64,000 bases of DNA, taken from the NCBI RefSeq assembly GCF_051020955.1, contig NC_135018.1, positions 3,820,814 through 3,884,813 of the forward strand, read 5' to 3'. The DNA comes from Megalopta genalis (lineage: Eukaryota; Arthropoda; Insecta; Hymenoptera; Halictidae). Shown here in pieces: positions 57,961 through 64,000 of this stretch (position 1 is its first letter; every line of letters starts with the position of its first letter). The notes beneath the pieces are model-generated. The model did not search any database and was not told the origin of the DNA. It saw nothing but the letters and a program-made list of their open reading frames with translations. The translations under genes and the position numbers were made by a program.

Positions 57961-59189
57961 CGTCATTTTCTCCGAACTAAATCCAGGGTTTTCGAATATT
58001 TAGTAGGTGTTCGAACGCTGTATGTGTACCTAAATCTTGGATAACTTGCTATCCGAATAACAGCGTACATTGGGAAATGCGCTGGTGATTTAGGAACTGG
58101 TATAAGTTTTGCGTATTTCGTTTTGAGATATTTAGACTTTTGCATTCAGGCGTATTAAAAAATGTTTTTCTCTTATAGGACAAAATATTTTCTAAATTGT
58201 ATGATGTTTCGCGATGTCAAATTTATATACCATTGTAAAATTTGTTTAATAACAAGCATAGAAAACGTATCTTCTGAATACTTCAATGACTTATACCACT
58301 TTCAAAATGAATAGTAAATCATAGACATTGACTTACAGTAAACAAAACTAATGAATTTGATTAAAAATACGATAAATGAGTGAACTTACTTACTGTTGTA
58401 CTTACAACATACATGTATGTTGTATTTTTTTTTAGTTTAATTACCGAGGATTTTATTTCCGGCTACCAAACTTTGTAAATTTAAGTAAACACTTACTGTG
58501 TACTAATTAACGCAACATTTACCGGCGATCATCTTATAATTTCCAAAAGTCCATAATTTGTAGTTAAAAATTGCTTAATAAATTGTTTAGTGGTGCCAAA
58601 TCTCAATTCTTTTGGTTTCATGAGTTCCACCACCTTCAAAATCACCGGCACAAATAAAGGCCACTGCATCAGTTCTACTTTAAAGATTCAATTATTATTT
58701 CTTTAAATACAATCATTCAGAAACATTTCATTAGATATTTACTCTGAATGCAGCAATTTTAAACAAAATTCATTCATCTTCTTAAAGATACTGTTACAAC
58801 ATTTCTAATCTTACACGTTGCCATTTTAGAATTACTTTAATGTTTGTTATAATATTTTAAGATAAATAATTGTATGCACCTTAGTCTCGTACAGGACACG
58901 GAAATTATTTTCAACAATAATATTTCGACGATGTGAACGGTATATGGACACACCAATGATATTGTTAACTCTGTTTACACTCCGATATTGTTTTCGCACA
59001 TCTCCTTCGCTATCTTGTAAAGTGACGTATGTAGTACGTTCACGTCAACATCTACGAACGTGTTGAAACGTTCAAAAATATAATTGAAAGATTCACTTAG
59101 AAAAGTATTTTATCGAGAGTTCGTTTCCCTTGAGCCGTAATTATTTCTTCATCGTCACTGCGTTGTATTCCCTCTCTGTTCCAGTTCTT
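57961..59189. other. A+T-rich interval, no gene seen
   Basis: A perfect 22-bp palindrome sits at 58403-58424. Nothing else assignable. Confidence 0.5.
58403..58424. repeat. Perfect 22-bp palindrome
   Basis: TACAACATACA is followed directly by its exact reverse complement TGTATGTTGTA. Confidence 0.9.
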
Positions 59190-59470
59190 ACGCTCGGCAT
59201 CTTACATAAATAGATTTGTCGATCGCGTACGTTGCAACGTCAGTGTCAATATCACCGTTTCCGTAATTTCCGGCGTATAAAATCGAGGAGATCAGGAAAC
59301 CTTGAGCGACGGGAACGCCGTCGCACTCGGAAAAACGTAGCGGCCCGATAAACCTTACATATTTATCCAGTTTATGCATGCGACCCTATAACATTTGATC
59401 TTTGCCGTTTTACGTAAAGGGCAATCCGCGTGGCTGTGATTTAATATTACGTCGAGGAGTAATCGTTTGT
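59190..59470. promoter_or_regulatory. GC-elevated block, candidate conserved non-coding element
   Basis: Raised G+C with CpG-rich words (GACGGGAACGCCGTCGC, an inverted GACGG...CCGTC). The short minus frame 59188-59379 has no domain. Function inferred only from composition. Confidence 0.2.
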
Positions 59471-59785
59471 TTCGATATTTCTTCATAACTGCGTCAAATA
59501 AATTTGTCGATAATCATCGTTCGAAAGCGTAATAAATGTGAAAACCTGTCAGCAGCCTCAAATTAAACGAACTGTCAGTTTCCCGTTCTCACCTGCGCAA
59601 ATTGAAGTATCAGATTAGATGCATGCGACATTGTTTTCTTGTAATTTGAATTTTTAATAAATTTAAATACGCTGATCAATTTATGCCAGTTCTTACAACA
59701 TCTGTACTATAACAAAAATTAGGCAAATACGAACGTTATTTGTTCCCTCTAAATGGAAATTTTGCTCTCCTGTCTGTTATGAATA

Positions 59786-59989
59786 GACCGCGGGTTTTTA
59801 TGCAAGATAAAAATTGTCCTCTTTAATTACAAGATATAGAGAAATTACATTGACATATATTTCTTTTCTTAAATCATTCTAATGAGTTCACAGTATAATA
59901 CAATAATATTCTCAAATTGTATGAATGTTTTTGCTATTTTCCATTTGATCTATTGAATTGTTGTCAGAAATGCATAAAAATCCGCAGTC
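59786..59989. mobile_element. Family A MITE, best preserved copy
   Basis: Left GACCGCGGGTTTTTATGCAA and right TGCATAAAAATCCGCAGTC are inverted termini, with TA on both sides (59784-59785, 59990-59991). The right end in reverse complement gives GACTGCGGATTTTTATGCAT, which I use as the family reference. Length 204 bp, non-coding. Confidence 0.85.
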
Positions 59990-60229
59990 TAGTTATGAAA
60001 GTCTAGAAATGAAAGCAAATGAAGGCATATACGTATGAAAATCGTTTCGTACTATCAGGAAATGATTTTGTTAGTAGCGTAATTATCGTATTAAGTACAT
60101 CGTATCCTCTTATAAAATCTGATAAAATGTCGTCAAAAAGCAGCTGTAAATTTCCCAATTTGTTGACAGTTTAAAAAGAAGTAGGTGAATCCGGCGTTTT
60201 CTTTCGGTAAAATATCGTGACTTTTCAGT

Positions 60230-60560
60230 GGATGTTAAGCAACGTGTAAAAATCGTTTGAAACGCGTTCGGAGTGGATTATTGAGACACTGCCGTCGTGA
60301 AAGGTGGATAAACAGGTGCGATATCTTTACTAAGGGTCGCACTTCCGCGGTATTCATATTATTTCCACGCGGAACGCGTAACAATAACAGCATCCTATTA
60401 AGTGTGTCGGCTATCGGCTATAAATAAACGATCGCATCGACAGCGGATCGAGAAAACATTCGTTAAGATACCCGGCCAATAGCGCGCATGCTAGGGGCTC
60501 GTATCTTCCGCGAATGTTCCGAGTTTCCCGCGGTTTTCGCACTTCGGCCCGCGAAGTTCG
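60230..60560. promoter_or_regulatory. CpG-rich island with TATAAATA, candidate promoter
   Basis: GC-rich block containing TATAAATA at 60419-60426 in a CpG-rich context and several CG-rich words (TTCCCGCGG, GCGCGCATGC). No initiator with the right spacing is convincing. The minus frame 60411-60632 lacks a domain. Confidence 0.25.
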
Positions 60561-62279
60561 CTGTAAAAAATACAGAAAAGGTTTGGTAATAGCAGTTTTG
60601 ATCGATGGTAACAGCTGCTTCTTGTCGATCACAGTTTTACCTATTGCACACTTGCGATAAAAGTGATATAACTGGAAAGGTGTTTCATTGCAGAAGCAGA
60701 AAGTAATTTCTGGACGTTAATAGATGTTATTTTCATTCATGAATAAGAAAAATGGAACGCATGAATGAAAGAAAGAAATTAAGTGTTTACCATTGCAACT
60801 GTTTTATGCATTTGATGAAGAAAATAGCTTCATTGACGATGAAGACGAATGTTGATCGTAAAAGTCGTCAGTAATTTTCGCATGTCGGTAGTTATGTGAT
60901 TACATGGTTTAATGTAAAATTTAATTATTATAGATTTTTATTATAAATCTGAATTCTAATATATTTTTAATTGAACAGAGACAAAAGCATTTATCCTGTT
61001 ATTTATATTTGCTCGAAATATCGTGAACATTTTTAATCCGTCAGAAAATATGCATTTCTTAATTTGATTAAGATTTGATTTACATTTGACGACTGACTAA
61101 ATAACAAAAAATGGGACTGATAAACATGTCAATAATTCACATGCTCTTCATTCACTTTTTCAATATTTCGCAGTGCTCACTGTAAGACGATCACATTCTT
61201 ATATGGTAATTTAACTAATATTATCATACTGTCCGTCAATATTTCTATGGTTTTTTCATGATCGCTTAGTCGCTTCACTCTCTAGCTAGTAATGCAGTGC
61301 AAACACATCTTCACTATAGGATCTTTCGATCGATAAATTAATCGATCGATTTCTTCTTAAAAATAAACAATAGACAGTAGCACTAATATTAACCACGAAG
61401 TGATTAAACAAAATAAAAAATTTTATAAAAAGAAATAAAAATAAGAAAAATTAAATGAGTCATAGTGGAGTACGCGGTCCGTTTACCTAAGTCGGGGCGA
61501 GCCGCAACCTTCTCCGCCCTACCCTAATTACAATTTACAGAGTATCCGCAAATCAAAAATTGGAATAGAAAGGGGGAGCTCACAGAAGTCGAACGTATTA
61601 TTATCAAAAGCAAAAATACTTTTATTTTTTGTAAGAAATAAAATATTTTCATTTCTTGAAACAAAATTTTTTCGGGTATTTTCGAATCCTTTAAGGTTGC
61701 CAGAAAAAAATCTCGCAGCTATGTATCTTTAATAGTTTCAGAGTTATAAATTCAAATGTGAAGGCAGAGAAGCGGGAACCTTTGAGGGCTTGCAACCCTT
61801 GAAAAATTTCGAGATAAGACAAATGATGACTTAACCCCCCCTCCCCCTAATTGCATATGGACTACAACACATTTTAATACTATCAAAGTCTTTGACATCA
61901 AAGTACAAAAGTAATCCGCTTGGCATGGAACGCGGACCGGATGCAATATAATAATGAAATCTAACAAAGGCTTCGACGCTAAATAGATGCAAAAGTTGAC
62001 CAAGTGGATTCTGAAGCATGAAAAAGATGACTAAATAATAAAGTTGAATGTCCGATAAGACGCCAAGAACGCGGCAATATCGTGGTTGCCACAATAGTTT
62101 ACCTTTGGCTTTTAATATCCTCATTATGTACTCGTCGACTTCTGTACTATGCGGACACGTGGAAGTAGCTAAAATTCGTCTTTAATCCTACTCGTATCTA
62201 ATGATGAAAGATTCCTTAATATTAATATTGCACCCGTTGTTGTGGTGCAAGGGGTTGAATTGAATTCGAAGCATACGAA
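60561..62279. other. Mostly A+T-rich interval, no supported gene
   Basis: A palindrome (TCGATCGAT, 6-bp spacer, ATCGATCGA) lies at 61326-61349. Two overlapping minus frames at 61752-62124 have no recognisable domain. GTGCAAGGGGTTGAA at 62246-62260 resembles a decayed TTAA-element right terminus. Confidence 0.4.
61326..61349. repeat. 24-bp palindrome with 9-bp perfect arms
   Basis: TCGATCGAT and ATCGATCGA are exact inverted copies around AAATTA. Confidence 0.85.
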
Positions 62280-62800
62280 GTGAAATCTTCGTTGTGGAGT
62301 CAGTGAGTCGCAATCAAAGGACACAGAACAGCGTGGAAACGCTTAGCTGGATTAGGTTAGTGTGCATTCCAGAGTCGGTTGCGTCGAAGTGTTTTTAATG
62401 CCAAACGTTGCCCGAGCTGAACAACATTGACAAACGGCGTCTGCTCGTCGTCGTAGATTGCTCCAAATGTATAACGGATGCGTTATTGGTGGGGAATAAT
62501 TTCGTCGCGATTCAGAGGAGGTGGTAAAGGGAGAGGGAGGAGGAGGAGAAGGAGTGAGAGAGAGAGAGAGAAAAAGTGAGAGAGAGAGAGAGAAACCGAT
62601 AACAGGCTCAGAGATAACCGGCTCTCTATCGCTCAAGTTTTCATAGAGGTTATCGTTCTGACCACCGTTGCCACGTCCATCGCTGAAACTGACGAGTGTT
62701 TTCCTTCATCTGCGCGTTTCATTCTCGAACAGTGCCATCGTTTTATCGGCGAGTCATCTTCCCTCTGCACGGTTGCTTAAAAATTAACCGCGCGCCGCAT
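62280..62800. promoter_or_regulatory. GC-elevated island with GAGA tract, candidate promoter or Polycomb-type element
   Basis: Contains a purine tract rich in GAGAG (62528-62595), several GATAA/TTATC sites (62599-62750) and GTGCCATCG near 62733. GAGAG plus GCCAT is the motif pair found in Polycomb response elements in Drosophila (established knowledge); its relevance here is inference. The 94-codon minus frame 62352-62636 includes a Ser/Leu/Pro low-complexity run translated from the tract. Confidence 0.35.
62528..62595. repeat. (GA)n-rich purine tract
   Basis: GGGAGAGGGAGGAGGAGG then two runs of GAGAGAGAGAGAGA split by AAAAAGTG. Mirror image in composition to the TC array at 3460-3501. Confidence 0.9.
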
Positions 62801-62951
62801 CGCGAAAGTAGTTTCCTTGTTATATGTTCATAGCTCCTTTTTCATGACTCCTTCGCGTATTATTTTCTTCACGTCTACATCGACTAGCCTGCTTTGTTGT
62901 TAAGCCTTTCAATGTGTAGACCAAACGTGGTACGGGCGATAGTGACGTAGT

Positions 62952-63419
62952 TTAACCTCTTGCACTATGACGAGCCCAGAGTTAGGACAAATTTTATTCG
63001 GATGACGGATTAGGGATAAAGACTGACGAATCAAATTTTATTCGGCGATATTTAATAAAAATTAGTGAAGATTTTATTCGAATAAGAATTTATTCGTCCA
63101 GAAATGCATACGGAAAATTATCGATTTGACTAAAAATGGTATACAATATAAAGTGTATTTGTTTAATAGTTTATCAACGTATTTCTTCCACATTGCTCTT
63201 TACAATTAACTTTCTTTCATATGTCGCATCGGAAAGTTTGTTAGTTTTGGGTAGAGTGTATATTTCTTGTATATCTTCATTTACTTTTATTTTTAGATTT
63301 TGATAATAGAAGAATCAATTTTATTTTGGTTTAGAAGAAATGAATAACGTCTATATTTAGTAGATCATGTATGAAATCTTCATTACGAGTTTGACTCATT
63401 ATTATACTTGAAGGGATTA
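62952..63419. mobile_element. TTAA-type element, longer relative of 57281
   Basis: The left terminus TTAACCTCTTGCACTATGAC then GAGCCCAGAG matches the plan of the 57281 element. The right end in reverse complement is TAATCCCTTCAAGTATAATA then ATGAGTCAAACTCGT, again with an adjacent GAGTC...ACTC palindrome. The right-hand target has decayed to ATTA. Total 468 bp, A+T-rich interior with no open frame, so it is non-coding and older than its relative. Confidence 0.5.
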
Positions 63420-63456
63420 TTGCGTTTGATGAATCCTTTTGGAGTTGGAGGGTCGA

Positions 63457-63480
63457 TTAACCCCTCATCAGACGATTTAC
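63457..63480. mobile_element. TTAA element, possible solo terminus
   Basis: TTAACCCCTCATCAGACG resembles the CCCC-type left terminus. No partner seen before the next element. Confidence 0.3.
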
Positions 63481-63508
63481 ATCTTTTATTAGTTTTATCT
63501 TGTAACTA

Positions 63509-63712
63509 GGTTGCGGATTCTGTGCGTTTATGGAAAAGATTAGCTGTAGATCAAATATGAAATAACAGAAAGAGAAGTTTACAGACTTTGAACAAATTGT
63601 TGAATTTCTTTTCACCTTATTAAATTCTCAAAAGCTGAAATATGTTTATATTTCATTGTTGTTTCTTGTTATTAATGCCGGCAATATTTATATTGCATCA
63701 AAATCCGCAATC
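63509..63712. mobile_element. Family A MITE with intact TA duplication
   Basis: Left GGTTGCGGATTCTGTGCGTT follows TA (63507-63508). Right TTGCATCAAAATCCGCAATC precedes TA (63713-63714). Length 204 bp; internal GTAGATCAAATATGAAATAAC matches other copies. Confidence 0.8.
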
Positions 63713-64000
63713 TACTTGTAACGTATTAGTCGAGTAAATAAAATCGTAGTTCATTAAAGTGTGTCCAGGAAAGGGGAAATTGCAGAAGTATTCACAGTTT
63801 TCTAATTAAGAAGAAAAGAGAAATCCATATTTAAAACTGGAATTACTGAACACTGAAGTATTTCTCATAAAAAGGACTAGATTACATTTTGCAAGTATAA
63901 TTACATTAATATTTATTAAATTTGCGTTTTGTAATAAGAGATATATAAATTTTTGTAATAAGAGAAATTCCAATTTTTCAAAACCAGCTTCCGAAAGTTG
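63713..64000. other. A+T-rich end of window
   Basis: Nothing assignable. Confidence 0.5.

Noticed and set aside
61752..62124. Two overlapping minus frames, one beginning MRILKAKGKLLWQPRYCRVL
   Set aside because: Briefly considered as a lipid-binding-domain relic, but the pattern does not hold beyond a few residues.

Overview
The window reads as an insect nuclear genome, most likely a hymenopteran (bee, ant or wasp). It is strongly A+T-rich, broken by small CpG-rich, GC-rich islands, and carries simple repeats and many short TA- and TTAA-flanked inverted-repeat transposons (MITEs). I see no bacterial-style gene packing, operons, rRNA, tRNA or CRISPR. The order-level call is inference from texture; no diagnostic host gene is present.

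I find no host protein-coding gene I can defend. The longer open frames fall in GC-rich islands, where stops are rare on both strands, or inside transposon inverted repeats. The most informative host signal is at 2118-2141: a pyrimidine-rich 3' splice site joined directly to a consensus 5' splice site, the architecture of a zero-length recursive splice site. If real, at least the left part of the window lies inside a very long intron of a plus-strand gene. GC-rich islands at about 3.4, 8, 13.3, 19.5, 30.6, 36.6, 39, 45.6, 49.5, 53.3, 55.6, 57.7, 60.4 and 62.5 kb would then be alternative promoters, enhancers or conserved non-coding elements.

The bulk of describable content is mobile DNA. Family A (TIR near GACTGCGGATTTTTATGCA, TA target site) has about a dozen copies of 150-230 bp across the window. 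Family B (TIR CAGTAATGTCTCCCTAAT, TA) has two copies. Family C is a 632-bp near full-length fold-back at 25.5 kb plus a fragment at 22.4 kb. Family D (TIR AGGGTGGNCCGGAATTCG, TA) has an intact 396-bp copy at 44.6 kb, a half copy at 2.6 kb, and an inside-out copy forming a 375-bp palindrome at 36.2 kb. A Tc1-like relic lies at 4.1 kb. A second superfamily duplicates TTAA in piggyBac fashion and has several subfamilies (1.2, 1.5, 11.6, 14.9, 16.5, 20.1, 26.8, 29.7, 42.6, 57.3 and 63 kb). A decayed non-LTR retrotransposon tail (53752-53961) is the only sequence with recognisable protein homology.

Other structure includes a 251-bp tandem duplication at 47.0-47.5 kb, a fold-back at 44.0 kb, a diverged paired motif at 8.33 and 9.91 kb (the second with a 10-bp stem), a clustered set of GATA sites at 53.3 kb, GAGA tracts in the islands at both ends of the window, and several long perfect palindromes. 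The remaining intervals are A+T-rich DNA in which I see nothing assignable.
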